This document shows positions 26,541 through 35,227 of a stretch of DNA of 64,000 nt, piece by piece. The stretch lies in assembly GCF_963666015.1 (NCBI RefSeq), contig NZ_OY762555.1, positions 3,038,001 to 3,102,000 of the forward strand, given 5' to 3'. A model generated the notes under the pieces. That model was given only the letters and a program-made list of their open reading frames with translations, made no database searches and was not told the origin of the DNA. Both the position numbers and the translations under genes were made by a program. Position 1 is the first letter of the stretch, and each line of letters begins with the position of its first letter. This stretch comes from an uncultured Sphaerochaeta sp. (GTDB lineage: Bacteria; Spirochaetota; Spirochaetia; Sphaerochaetales; Sphaerochaetaceae).

Positions 26541-27113
26541 CTAGCGTTTTTCCTCCGTAAACCGTACCACCATGTGTACTACTGCAACTTGGTTGCTCTC
26601 ATTGGCAATGGAGTGCTCCACATCGCAATGGTATACGAGGAAATCACCCTTTCGTATCTCCGCAATGTTGTCCCCAGCCTGTGCCTTTACCGCACCTTTT
26701 ACGACAGTAAGATACTCTTGTGTCCCTGCATAGTGCGGTTCACTGCTGAGAATACTGTGTGGCTCGAGGGTAACAAGATACATCTCAAGATCTTCCACCA
26801 TGCTCAAGGAGCTGAGAATCCTGATGGATACCCCATTTTCATGTGTTTCGAGTTTTGGCGAATCCTCACCGGCCGGATTGAGAGTGAAAATCCTTTTTGG
26901 TTGATCGTCTGAATCGAGAAGATCATTGAGCTCAACATTCAAGCCCCTTGCAATTTTCCAGACCGTGGCTACCGTAGGGTTTACCTTGTCTGATTCAATC
27001 TGGCTGAGCATTGCCTTTGACACACCTGAACGTTCAGAGAGTACATTGAGTGTGAGTTTCCTGCTGGTGCGTATCCGTTGTATATTTTTGCCGATCATGG
27101 GAGGGGTTTCCAT
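26541..27113 (-). CDS. XRE-type HTH regulator with C-terminal cupin domain
   Basis: A 190-residue DNA-binding protein. The N-terminal helix-turn-helix spans about residues 6-62 (KNIQRIRTSRKLTLNVLSER, SKAMLSQIESDKVNPTV). The C-terminal cupin covers about 105-185 (LEPHSILSSEPHYAGTQEYL, GDFLVYHCDVEHSIANES), a fold that usually senses a small metabolite. The ATG at 27113 has AAGGAG 7 bp upstream; the frame extends further but that part overlaps the divergent promoter. It faces the threonine dehydrogenase/kbl operon. An AGTGAACACT palindrome in that promoter spacer makes it the natural candidate regulator of threonine catabolism. Confidence 0.88.
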   Translation of the reverse strand: METPPMIGKNIQRIRTSRKLTLNVLSERSGVSKAMLSQIESDKVNPTVATVWKIARGLNVELNDLLDSDDQPKRIFTLNPAGEDSPKLETHENGVSIRILSSLSMVEDLEMYLVTLEPHSILSSEPHYAGTQEYLTVVKGAVKAQAGDNIAEIRKGDFLVYHCDVEHSIANESNQVAVVHMVVRFTEEKR

Positions 27114-27138
27114 TGCATCGCTCCTTGTAGTAATAAGT

Positions 27139-27167
27139 TTGACATAGTGAACACTGTTTATTATAAT
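27139..27167 (+). promoter_or_regulatory. Consensus sigma-70 promoter of the threonine dehydrogenase-kbl operon, with operator palindrome
   Basis: TTGACA (27139-27144), exactly 17 bp, and TATAAT (27162-27167): both hexamers are perfect. Inside the spacer AGTGAACACT (27146-27155) is an inverted repeat. TGAACA recurs at 27148-27153 and 27167-27172, 19 bp apart. A perfect promoter with a palindrome in its spacer implies repression, most simply by the divergent HTH-cupin protein. Confidence 0.8.
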
Positions 27168-27230
27168 GAACATAGATATTGTATGCTCCCCAAAAGGGAA
27201 TTGTCAAGGAATGTGCTCTTGGAGGGTCTG

Positions 27231-28181
27231 ATGAAAAACATCCTTATCATAGGTTCATTGGGACAGCTTGGTTCAGAGATAGCCATGGAATGCCGTCGTC
27301 GCTATGGTTCTGATCATGTGGTATTGACTGATATACGCGATGATGTAAACAAGGAGCTCATCAGTGGAGGTCCCTTTTACAAGGTAGATGCACGTGATGG
27401 GAAAACCATCAATGAAATTGTCAAGAAACATAAGATTGACACCATATATCATTTGGCGGCGCTGCTCTCTGCGAGGGCTGAGCAAAATCCTCTGGTAGCG
27501 TGGGACCTCAATATGAATGGATTGATTGCAACTTTGGAAGTGGCGAAAGAGAATCGTTGTGCGGTGTTCACCCCTTCCTCGATTGGTGCGTTCGGTCCTA
27601 CCACCCCCAAGCAGTTCACCCCACAGGATACCATCCAGCGTCCTACTTCCATCTACGGGGTAACCAAGGTAGCGGGTGAGCTGTTGTGTGATTACTATCA
27701 TCATGCCTATGACGTTGATACCCGGGGGGTTCGATACCCGGGTATTATCAGCAATATGACACCACCGGGCGGTGGTACGACAGATTATGCAGTGGAAATC
27801 TACTATGAAGCAGTGAAGAGGGAGCATTATACCTGCTTTCTCAGGGGCGATACCTACCTTGATATGATCTACATGCCAGATGCTGTGGAAGCGGCAATCC
27901 AGATAATGGAAGCAGATCCCAGCAGGCTCAGGCATCGCAATGCATTCAATGTTGCCAGTATGAGTTTCTCTCCTGAAGAGCAAGCTGCCTATATACGTAC
28001 CATCATCCCAGGGTTTACCATTTCCTATGAGGTGGACCCCGTGAAGCAAGCCATTGCCGATTCCTGGCCAAACTGCCTGGAAGACTATGCAGCACGGGTG
28101 GAGTGGGATTGGAATCCTACCTACAATCTGGAGACCATGACCCTTGATATGATTGAAACCATTAGAAGGAGGAATCCATGA
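27231..28181 (+). CDS. L-threonine 3-dehydrogenase, short-chain (NAD-epimerase-like) type
   Basis: Oxidises L-threonine with NAD to 2-amino-3-ketobutyrate. 316 residues, unrelated in fold to the zinc-dependent E. coli Tdh. The Rossmann motif is IIGSLGQLGSEIA, the catalytic pair is YGVTKVAGEL (Tyr, Lys), with the preceding serine in TPSSIGAFGPTTP. RYPGIISNMTPPGGGTTDYA is highly characteristic of SDR-type threonine dehydrogenases. GGAGGG lies 4 bp before ATG 27231; the longer frame to 27078 overlaps the promoter and the opposite regulator. The immediate partner kbl (4-bp overlap) performs the next step, which makes the assignment strong. Confidence 0.92.
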   Translation: MKNILIIGSLGQLGSEIAMECRRRYGSDHVVLTDIRDDVNKELISGGPFYKVDARDGKTINEIVKKHKIDTIYHLAALLSARAEQNPLVAWDLNMNGLIATLEVAKENRCAVFTPSSIGAFGPTTPKQFTPQDTIQRPTSIYGVTKVAGELLCDYYHHAYDVDTRGVRYPGIISNMTPPGGGTTDYAVEIYYEAVKREHYTCFLRGDTYLDMIYMPDAVEAAIQIMEADPSRLRHRNAFNVASMSFSPEEQAAYIRTIIPGFTISYEVDPVKQAIADSWPNCLEDYAARVEWDWNPTYNLETMTLDMIETIRRRNP

Positions 28182-29362
28182 CAGAAGCATTGGAAAAAGA
28201 TCTGAAGGTATTCTTTGCAGAACAAGAACAATCTGGATTGATGAAGAAGGAGCGGATATTGCAAGGAAAGCAGCAACGCTCAATTTCGGTCGCTGAAGGT
28301 GAGGTCCTCAATTTTTGTGCAAACAATTATCTGGGATTAGCCGACAGTACAGAGGTTATCAAAGCCGCAAAGGATGCCATGGACAGATGGGGGTACGGAC
28401 TTTCCTCGGTCCGTTTCATCTGTGGGACCCAGCAGATTCACAAGGAGTTGGAGAGGCGTGTCAGTGCGTTCTTGCACACAGATGATACCATTCTCTTCTC
28501 TTCTTGCTTTGATGCCAACGGGGCTCTGTTCGAGCCATTGTTGGGAGAAGAAGACGCGGTCATCAGTGATGAACTCAATCATGCATCCATCATCGATGGG
28601 ATTAGGCTGTGCAAGGCAAAACGGTATCGTTACAAGCATAGTGATATGGCGAGCTTGGAGGCTGTGCTACAGGAGAGCAAGGATCAGAGAAGGCGCCTGA
28701 TTGCTACAGACGGTGTTTTTTCCATGGATGGGGACATCGCCAAGCTTGCAGAGATCTGTGCACTAGCCGAGCAGTATGATGCCTTGGTAATGGTCGATGA
28801 CTCACATGCAACCGGTTATCTTGGGCCTAATGGACGAGGAACCGTTGAACTGTGTGGTGTTGAAGGAAAGGTAGACTTGATAACCACTACCTTTGGGAAA
28901 GCCTGTGGTGGGGCAAGTGGAGGGTGCATATCCGGTCGTCAACTTCTGATCGACCTGTACCGACAGAGGGCTCGTCCGTACCTGTTTTCCAATACCTTGG
29001 CACCGGCTATCTGCGGGGGGACGCTCAAGGTACTGGACCTGTTGGAAGCAGGAAATCCGTATAAGGAAATAACCATGCGTAATGCAGTGTATTTCCGACG
29101 CAAAATGGAAGAGGCAGGTTTCGACCTGGTAAAAGGAGAGACAGCCATCGTTCCAGTGATGATCTACGATGAGGCTAAAGCAGTCCAGATGGCTGACATT
29201 CTTCTCAACAAGGGTATCTATGTCATTGGATTCTGCTATCCTGTAGTGCCCAAAGGCAAAGCCCGTATCAGGGTACAACTTTCAGCAACCCATACCTTGG
29301 AGGATCTGGACAAGGCGGTTGATGCGTTCAAGGAAACAGCAAAGGAAATGAAACTGCTCTAG
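28178..29362 (+). CDS. kbl: 2-amino-3-ketobutyrate CoA ligase (glycine C-acetyltransferase)
   Basis: PLP enzyme that splits 2-amino-3-ketobutyrate with CoA into glycine and acetyl-CoA, the second step of threonine catabolism. 394 residues match the family. Typical segments: NFCANNYLGLADSTEVIKAA, YGLSSVRFICGTQQIHKELE, VMVDDSHATGYLGPNGRG and the PLP lysine in TTTFGKACGGASGG. It starts within the dehydrogenase stop (ATGA). Its stop shares CTAG (29359-29362) with the convergent sbcB. Other alpha-oxoamine synthases look similar, but the neighbour settles the function. Confidence 0.96.
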   Translation: MTEALEKDLKVFFAEQEQSGLMKKERILQGKQQRSISVAEGEVLNFCANNYLGLADSTEVIKAAKDAMDRWGYGLSSVRFICGTQQIHKELERRVSAFLHTDDTILFSSCFDANGALFEPLLGEEDAVISDELNHASIIDGIRLCKAKRYRYKHSDMASLEAVLQESKDQRRRLIATDGVFSMDGDIAKLAEICALAEQYDALVMVDDSHATGYLGPNGRGTVELCGVEGKVDLITTTFGKACGGASGGCISGRQLLIDLYRQRARPYLFSNTLAPAICGGTLKVLDLLEAGNPYKEITMRNAVYFRRKMEEAGFDLVKGETAIVPVMIYDEAKAVQMADILLNKGIYVIGFCYPVVPKGKARIRVQLSATHTLEDLDKAVDAFKETAKEMKLL

Positions 29363-30774
29363 AAGAAAATTCGTTTCTCGAGTTCTTCCCCATACTGCTT
29401 AAGATCGGCAAGTACCAGTTTCTCCTGGGCAGGAGTCTCGGTGCTTGCCAGCCTCTCCTCAATCTTGCGTTTGAAGAAATTCCAGTTCATCTTGACGGCT
29501 CCTGGTGGGTTGAGTGTGCGCTCAGCACAGAAGCTGCGCCATTTCAGGAGATGTTCGTCCGTAAGTACCTCTTCCCAGTTTCGTGCAACATGGCGGAAGA
29601 GCATGGTAGGGATCCTGGTATCCTCAAAGTCCAGGTGCAAGGAGAGTTTTTCCTTCGGATCGGCTTCCCGGATCAGGGAAAAGCGCTTCTGGTCTGCATC
29701 AGCGAAGAAGCGGTCGTAGAGCTGGAAATCCACATCATCAACCCCTTCAAAGGTGTCCTCGACATTTCGTGCGATAAGCAACAGCTTGGGGTGGCTTGCA
29801 ATTTGTTGGTGGCGGAACATGGCTAGATCCTTGTCTATCCCGAGTTTTACGGCTAGCTGATCGGTAAGCACACTCAGAGGGGAGACGAACGGACACTTAT
29901 TGATCGCCAGGGTGAAAACACCCTCTGTCTTGAGCAGTGTTTCCTCATTTGCCCTCAGCAGTGGAGCTGTATCTTTGCTCAGGTCAAAACAGATAATAGC
30001 ATTGGCATTGCTCTTCATGTGGGTGATCGGGGTGATGAGGCGTGAGCATCCCTCATTCTTGCTGAACATGGCAGAGGTAAAGAGAACCGGTTGCCCGAAG
30101 GGCGTGGGGACCACCCGCTTGACCTGGCTTTTTGCCCTGAGGGAGAAATAGTACTCATACAGCTTTGGTTGTTTGTTTTTGATCAGGCGGGCAATTTCAA
30201 TGGTAGCCCTGACATCTACCAAGGCATCGTGCGCCCCCTCCTGGCTGATGCTGTTTGCCTCGGTAAGGCTGGTGAGCCGGAACGTTGGGTTTCCCGTGGT
30301 CTCCTTTCTGGGTGGCCAGGTGATGCCTTCAGGGCGAAGATCATATGCTGCTCGGACCAAGTCGATGATATCCCAGCGACTGCAGTTGTTCTTCCACTCT
30401 CTCTGGTAAGGGTCGAAGAAATTTCGATAAAGAGCATTGCGAATGAACTCATCATCAAAACGGATGTTGTTGAACCCAGCAACCACGGTAGAGGGTTTTG
30501 AGAACTCTGTATTGATTCGAGCAATGAATTCGCTTTCGCACATTCCCTTCTGGTTCACTTCCTGTGGGGTAATGCCGGTAATGGTGCAGGAAAGTGGATC
30601 GGGAAGATAATCGTCGCTGAGTTTGCAGTACAAAACGGTAGGCTCGCCGATAGGATTGAGATTGAGATCAGTGCGTTGTCCTGCAAATTGGGCGATTCTA
30701 TCATATCGGCTGTCAAGCCCAAAGGTTTCAAGGTCATACCAGAATATTGTCTGTTTGGAAGTATTCGTATTCAT
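29359..30774 (-). CDS. sbcB: Exodeoxyribonuclease I (SbcB-type)
   Basis: Single-strand-specific 3'-to-5' exonuclease used in repair and recombination. 471 residues, full length. The DnaQ-like ExoI motif is FWYDLETFGLD, exo II is GFNNIRFDDEF, and exo III is GAHDALVDVRATI. The family-specific SH3-like and C-terminal regions are present (PFGQPVLFTSAM, FVSPLSVLTD, FRHVARNWEEVL). SbcB is mainly a gammaproteobacterial protein, so its presence here suggests an old transfer. Surrounding base composition does not look foreign by eye. Confidence 0.93.
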   Translation of the reverse strand: MNTNTSKQTIFWYDLETFGLDSRYDRIAQFAGQRTDLNLNPIGEPTVLYCKLSDDYLPDPLSCTITGITPQEVNQKGMCESEFIARINTEFSKPSTVVAGFNNIRFDDEFIRNALYRNFFDPYQREWKNNCSRWDIIDLVRAAYDLRPEGITWPPRKETTGNPTFRLTSLTEANSISQEGAHDALVDVRATIEIARLIKNKQPKLYEYYFSLRAKSQVKRVVPTPFGQPVLFTSAMFSKNEGCSRLITPITHMKSNANAIICFDLSKDTAPLLRANEETLLKTEGVFTLAINKCPFVSPLSVLTDQLAVKLGIDKDLAMFRHQQIASHPKLLLIARNVEDTFEGVDDVDFQLYDRFFADADQKRFSLIREADPKEKLSLHLDFEDTRIPTMLFRHVARNWEEVLTDEHLLKWRSFCAERTLNPPGAVKMNWNFFKRKIEERLASTETPAQEKLVLADLKQYGEELEKRIFF

Positions 30775-30869
30775 TGCATCAGTGTACCATATAAGTGAAG
30801 TTGTGTCTTTTTCCCATGAATAGGTTGTTCTCTTTTGTGTGGTGAATTATCATATCACAAAGGATGCAC

Positions 30870-31487
30870 ATGAAATACTTGATACCATTTCTGTTGATGT
30901 TTTGTCTGCTCTTCCCCCTTGGGGCAAAAGAGCCAACCCCAAATGATGTCACTGTGGCTATTGCTGCCATTACTGACACGACAATCTGTGCGGTTGCAGC
31001 CTTTCTGAATACTCCGAAGCTTGACCTTCCTGGCAGTAATCTCTATTTCAGGGATGGTGAGACACTTCCACACATCCTTACATTCCAGGAGGCTGATCTT
31101 GGGAAATATCTTCCTGTGTTTATGGCGACAAAGGAAGGAGGAACTTCTTTCTTTGCATCACTGATGCAAGCCGCGCGAGGCCCCCTGAACGATGTAGCAA
31201 TCCAGTATCTCACTGTCCATGCGTGGGAAGAGGGGCATGCGGTACTTAAGGGGGCTGCAGTTACCGATTGGGGAGAAGGGGTAACGCTCCCATCCCTGAT
31301 GGGTACGGTGATACAGAGCGGAAAGATTCCTGACATCATTGTCACTGCTGACGTGGTGGTGGATGGGTGGCGGGTCAGTACATCGGTCCGGGTAGAGGGT
31401 AAATTTCTGTTGCACAGCGATAGTGAGGGATTTTTTGCGGTACGCCCGCTTACTTTGAAAATAAATGGAAGGGAATTGGAGGTATAG
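30870..31487 (+). CDS. Exported protein of unknown function
   Basis: A 205-residue protein with signal peptide MKYLIPFLLMFCLLFPLGA. ATG 30870 has AAAGG at 6-bp spacing; ATG 30864 is an alternative. The mature part includes DVTVAIAAITDTTICAVAAF and PDIIVTADVVVDGWRVSTSV. No known domain was recognised. It lies 29 bp upstream of the hexokinase gene and could share its transcript. Confidence 0.65.
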   Translation: MKYLIPFLLMFCLLFPLGAKEPTPNDVTVAIAAITDTTICAVAAFLNTPKLDLPGSNLYFRDGETLPHILTFQEADLGKYLPVFMATKEGGTSFFASLMQAARGPLNDVAIQYLTVHAWEEGHAVLKGAAVTDWGEGVTLPSLMGTVIQSGKIPDIIVTADVVVDGWRVSTSVRVEGKFLLHSDSEGFFAVRPLTLKINGRELEV

Positions 31488-31516
31488 GTGAGCCTCAATT
31501 TCCTATAGGAGGAAGC

Positions 31517-32827
31517 ATGTCTGATTGTGTCCAAAAAACCGAGGAATTCTTGAAAAGACGAGGAATTGATCCCGCTACGGTGGAAATGGAGCATTTGCTC
31601 AATACCTTTCTCAGTGAAATGGAGAAGGGTCTCATTGATGAGAAATCAAGTAGCCTGAAAATGATCCCCACCTATACCACTGTAGTGAGTGAGATTCCCA
31701 AGAATGAACCGGTCATTGTTCTTGATGCAGGAGGCACAAATTTCAGAACCTGCCTGGTAACCTTTGATGATCAGGGAACTGCACACATCGAGGACTTCAG
31801 GAAAGTCTCAATGCCTGGTGTCAAAAAGGAAGTGAGTGCAGATGAGTTTTTCTCCACATTTGCCGATGAGGTGGAGCGTCTGATCGACAAGAGTGACAAG
31901 ATTGGGTTCTGTTTCTCCTACGCAGCTTCCATCACCGCTGACCATGATGGGATTCCCTTGGTGTTTTCCAAGGAGATAAAAGCTCCCGAGGTGATTGGCA
32001 AGCCGGTTGGGGCAACATTGCTTGGAGAACTTGCTCGCCGGGGTTACGATGTTTCCAATAAGAAGGTTGCAGTACTGAATGATACTGTTGCTACACTTCT
32101 GGCCGGAGTGAGCGCAAAGAGTGAAGTCCCTTACAGCGGCTATATTGGTTTCATACTTGGTACCGGCACAAATACCGCCTATGTTGAAGAGAATGCTTCC
32201 ATTGGGAAGCTGGGGCTTCAGGATGGGGGGAGTCAGATCATCAATATTGAATCTGGTAACTTCGATTTTTGTCCCAGCGAGCTTGACCGTGAGTTCTTTG
32301 GTGCAACCAAGGCTCCTCAGCAATACCATCTGGAGAAGATGATCAGTGGAGCGTATCTTGGACCATTAAGCACGCTTGTCATAGAGAAAGCAATAGAGGA
32401 TGGACTCTTCAGTGAGAACTTCAAGCAACGGTTTGCAAGACTTGGAGGAATCAATACCACGGTGATGAGCAACTATCTTGAGATGCCGTTCAACCGTGAG
32501 TATGAACTGGTAGCCTGCTGTGAAGGGAACCAAGCGGATGCAATTTCCCTTTGGATGATCATTGATGCCTTGATTGCACGAGCGGCGAAACTTACGGCAG
32601 CAAACCTTGCTGCTACCATACTCAAGAGCGGAGCCGGCACTGATCCACGTGTTCCTGTTTGCATCAATGCTGATGGTACCACATTTTATAAGACTGAGTA
32701 CTTGAAGAAGTATACCGAATATTATCTCCATACCTATCTGGAACTGGAGAGAAGAAGGTATTACCGCTTTGTCCATATTGATGATTCGCCTACCCTCGGG
32801 GCCGCTATTGCAGGATTGAGTCTCTAG
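31517..32827 (+). CDS. Hexokinase of the eukaryotic type
   Basis: Phosphorylates glucose or other hexoses with ATP. 436 residues, the size of one eukaryotic hexokinase unit rather than the 320-residue bacterial glucokinase. The phosphate-1 loop is VLDAGGTNFRTCLVTF, the sugar site includes NDTVATLLAG (catalytic Asp) and ICFSYAAS-like FCFSYAASITADHDG, and GFILGTGTNTAYVE contacts both ligands. The C-terminal adenosine loop lies around LKSGAGTDPRV and DDSPTLGAA. Treponemes are known to use this family. AGGAGG precedes the ATG. Confidence 0.9.
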   Translation: MSDCVQKTEEFLKRRGIDPATVEMEHLLNTFLSEMEKGLIDEKSSSLKMIPTYTTVVSEIPKNEPVIVLDAGGTNFRTCLVTFDDQGTAHIEDFRKVSMPGVKKEVSADEFFSTFADEVERLIDKSDKIGFCFSYAASITADHDGIPLVFSKEIKAPEVIGKPVGATLLGELARRGYDVSNKKVAVLNDTVATLLAGVSAKSEVPYSGYIGFILGTGTNTAYVEENASIGKLGLQDGGSQIINIESGNFDFCPSELDREFFGATKAPQQYHLEKMISGAYLGPLSTLVIEKAIEDGLFSENFKQRFARLGGINTTVMSNYLEMPFNREYELVACCEGNQADAISLWMIIDALIARAAKLTAANLAATILKSGAGTDPRVPVCINADGTTFYKTEYLKKYTEYYLHTYLELERRRYYRFVHIDDSPTLGAAIAGLSL

Positions 32828-32834
32828 GTACCTC

Positions 32835-33263
32835 ATGATGGGTGATTGCTTCTCCCTTGCCAAACGTAGCAAGATCATGGCGAGCATCAGAGCGAAGGAT
32901 ACCAAGAGTGAGCTCTTGGTACGGAGCTATCTGTTTCGCCATGGGTTCCGCTTTCGTGTCAATGACATACGCTTGGTAGGGAGACCCGATATTGTGCTTC
33001 CCAAGTACAATACCGTCATTTTCATCAATGGATGTTTCTGGCATGCTCATCAAGGTTGCAAGTATTTTTCACTTCCGAAAACAAACCGTCCGTTTTGGGA
33101 ACAAAAACTGGCCAAGAACAGGGAACGTGACCAGAGGGTTTGTGCACAGTTGTTGGAGAAGGGGTATCGTGTCCTGGTTGTTTGGGAGTGTGAGCTATCT
33201 CCCCCCGCAAAACGGGAGGAGACCCTCAACGGTCTGGTCAATGAGATCTGGCAGAGCTCCTAA
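32835..33263 (+). CDS. vsr: Very short patch repair endonuclease (Vsr)
   Basis: Nicks DNA 5' of the T in T:G mismatches arising from deaminated 5-methylcytosine. The 142 residues match the family: RSKIMASIRAKDTKSELLVR, LVGRPDIVLPKYNTVIFINGCFWH with the catalytic Asp (RPDIV), the zinc-associated CFWHAHQGCKY, and the FWEQKLAKNRERD helix. Vsr normally sits beside a cytosine-5 methyltransferase (dcm-like), but none is near; it follows hexokinase by 7 bp and its TAA overlaps the convergent gene. An ATG one codon later is an alternative start. Confidence 0.93.
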   Translation: MMGDCFSLAKRSKIMASIRAKDTKSELLVRSYLFRHGFRFRVNDIRLVGRPDIVLPKYNTVIFINGCFWHAHQGCKYFSLPKTNRPFWEQKLAKNRERDQRVCAQLLEKGYRVLVVWECELSPPAKREETLNGLVNEIWQSS

Positions 33264-35161
33264 TCCTGATCGGCGCGGGCGATGAGGCTGCGATGCCATG
33301 CAAGAAGCCTGTCGTGACGACCCCGATCATCACCTTTGCTGTCTACCATGACACGATACACTGGTTCAGTCTTGCTGCCTCGCATCCAGAGAAAATCAGT
33401 GATGATGCCATCCTTGTCCTTCAGAGCCACCTTGTATCCACCGGTGAATGGGGGGGTGCGGAAAGCTTCTCCCATACCTTCAACAGCGTTGGTTCCTTCA
33501 CTCTGGAACACGGTGTATGCATGGATGTCCAGTTCCTTGAACATCTCTTGTTTTTCTATCCAATCAGCTTGCAATAACACTTCATACCGGCTTTTCAAAA
33601 TGGCATGGTCGTGATGGATTTGCATTTTGCCATCTTTCGAGAAAGCCCCTGTAGTTGTGTATATGGGCATGCTTTCAATGATCTTTTCAAGGGTTATGGG
33701 GTGGGGGACATCCTTTCCGTTTGCACGGAACCAGAGTTTTGCAATATCCCTGTTCTTGAGCAGTTTTACCAGACTCAGCAGTGTGTTCAGTGGGTCACGA
33801 ACCTTTGCAGGATGCGTAATATTGCCACCATTCGAACCCTCGCCGAGTACAGGGACGAAGTATCCCTCTTTTCGCTTCATCTCTGCCAGTTCAACAACAT
33901 TTGCCTCTCCTACCTCACAGCGGAAGACCTCAGCATCAAGAACCTGTGCTATATGGTCTACCCTGTTGCTGGTAGGACCGTTTACAACGGTTGCCAACAG
34001 GCTGGAGGGATGTTTCAGTCGACAAAGCGTCAGCTCTGCAAGGACGACCAAGGCGAATACATTCTGGGCTTCCAGGATACGCGCTTTTCCAGTTTTTCTC
34101 TGGATGTAGACAAGGTTTCCACGATCCCCATCATTGTCTGGTACATACCCTAGGCGGAATGAAGGGTCCTTTACATACAGCATTTCAAGGGTTTGCTGAC
34201 ATAACTGGAGGTTCTCTCCTTCGGGCACGATGGCATGGACAACCTGCCCTGGCAGATCATTGATCTGGTGTACCTTGAGACCTAGGGAGGTCAGGAAGCG
34301 GTAATCGATGCTTACCGAGCGGGCACTCCCATTGAGTTCTCCCAAAACCCCAAGGGGTTCCTTGCTGTGGGCTTTAACCAACATTTCCCTGAATATCCTA
34401 TGTTCATTCCTATCCCCTGATTGTACTGCTGTGGTAAGCACAAACTGTTCATACCGTTCAAGATTCCTCGATTGCTCTGCTTTCACCGATGTGAGCACAT
34501 GCCTGTATCGGGTGGTGTCCATTTGTGAGGAGAGATTCTGGAGGTAGAGAGGAGCCAGCGGTTCTTCCAGTACAATTTCCCTGAATACGCTGATGATTTC
34601 CTCAGCTTCCTTAGCCGGATACACACCCCCAGAGCGACCAAACTTGAATCCGTTGTGCCCAATCGGATTATGACTTGCCGATATATAGAAGAAAGCATCA
34701 GCTTCTTCAGGGAAGAGGTTGCAGTCAGCCATGATCTGAGGTGCAGCACAGATGTAGAGGTAGCGTACCGAACAGCCCAGCATGGTCAGGGTCCTGCTCA
34801 CGATATCACCAAGGACTCTTCCTGTCGGCCTTGCATCAAGTCCCACCAAAATGGTTGTATCATGCGGTTCAACGTGCATTTCTCCTCGTATCACTGCCTG
34901 CTTTCCAGCAGCTGGGACCCCTAGGAATCGTGCAAGGCAAAGGGCTGCAAGAGCTGCAAGCATGGCATCGGCTTCAGTGATCCTTGCTGAGGTATCCTCT
35001 TCATTCCCGCTTTCGGCAAATACCTTCCTCCAACCCGAGGATGAGAGGATCATGGTTGATAGTGCTTCTTTCAAAGCACTCGCACTTGGTACGGGGAAAT
35101 CAAGAATATTGAACATGTCATCAGCGATGGGGTGATGGCTCAAGGTATCATAGATAAGCAT
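33260..35161 (-). CDS. Phosphoglucomutase/phosphomannomutase superfamily protein, large form
   Basis: An alpha-D-phosphohexomutase-like protein of 633 residues; usual PGM/PMM are 450-570. The phosphoserine loop is YISASHNPIGHNGFKFG, the metal loop is VPDNDGDRGNLVY (Asp-x-Asp-x-Asp kept), and the sugar-recognition loop reads GEGSNGGNI instead of GEpSGH. The altered sugar loop leaves the substrate uncertain: glucose, mannose or another phosphosugar. ATG 35161 is chosen over the longer frame because GGAGGT lies just before it. It converges on vsr with overlapping stops, and its 5' region is near the divergent pyridoxal kinase gene. Confidence 0.82.
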   Translation of the reverse strand: MLIYDTLSHHPIADDMFNILDFPVPSASALKEALSTMILSSSGWRKVFAESGNEEDTSARITEADAMLAALAALCLARFLGVPAAGKQAVIRGEMHVEPHDTTILVGLDARPTGRVLGDIVSRTLTMLGCSVRYLYICAAPQIMADCNLFPEEADAFFYISASHNPIGHNGFKFGRSGGVYPAKEAEEIISVFREIVLEEPLAPLYLQNLSSQMDTTRYRHVLTSVKAEQSRNLERYEQFVLTTAVQSGDRNEHRIFREMLVKAHSKEPLGVLGELNGSARSVSIDYRFLTSLGLKVHQINDLPGQVVHAIVPEGENLQLCQQTLEMLYVKDPSFRLGYVPDNDGDRGNLVYIQRKTGKARILEAQNVFALVVLAELTLCRLKHPSSLLATVVNGPTSNRVDHIAQVLDAEVFRCEVGEANVVELAEMKRKEGYFVPVLGEGSNGGNITHPAKVRDPLNTLLSLVKLLKNRDIAKLWFRANGKDVPHPITLEKIIESMPIYTTTGAFSKDGKMQIHHDHAILKSRYEVLLQADWIEKQEMFKELDIHAYTVFQSEGTNAVEGMGEAFRTPPFTGGYKVALKDKDGIITDFLWMRGSKTEPVYRVMVDSKGDDRGRHDRLLAWHRSLIARADQD

Positions 35162-35227
35162 ATGACCTCCGATTTTTGGAGTATACCATATATTGCCTGT
35201 TTTGCGGATGTGCGATAGTGTGAAATC

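Noticed and set aside
27273..28283. 336-codon minus-strand frame opposite the threonine dehydrogenase gene
   Set aside because: Shadow of a recognised gene; the translation is low-complexity in Cys/His/Ile and has no known motif.
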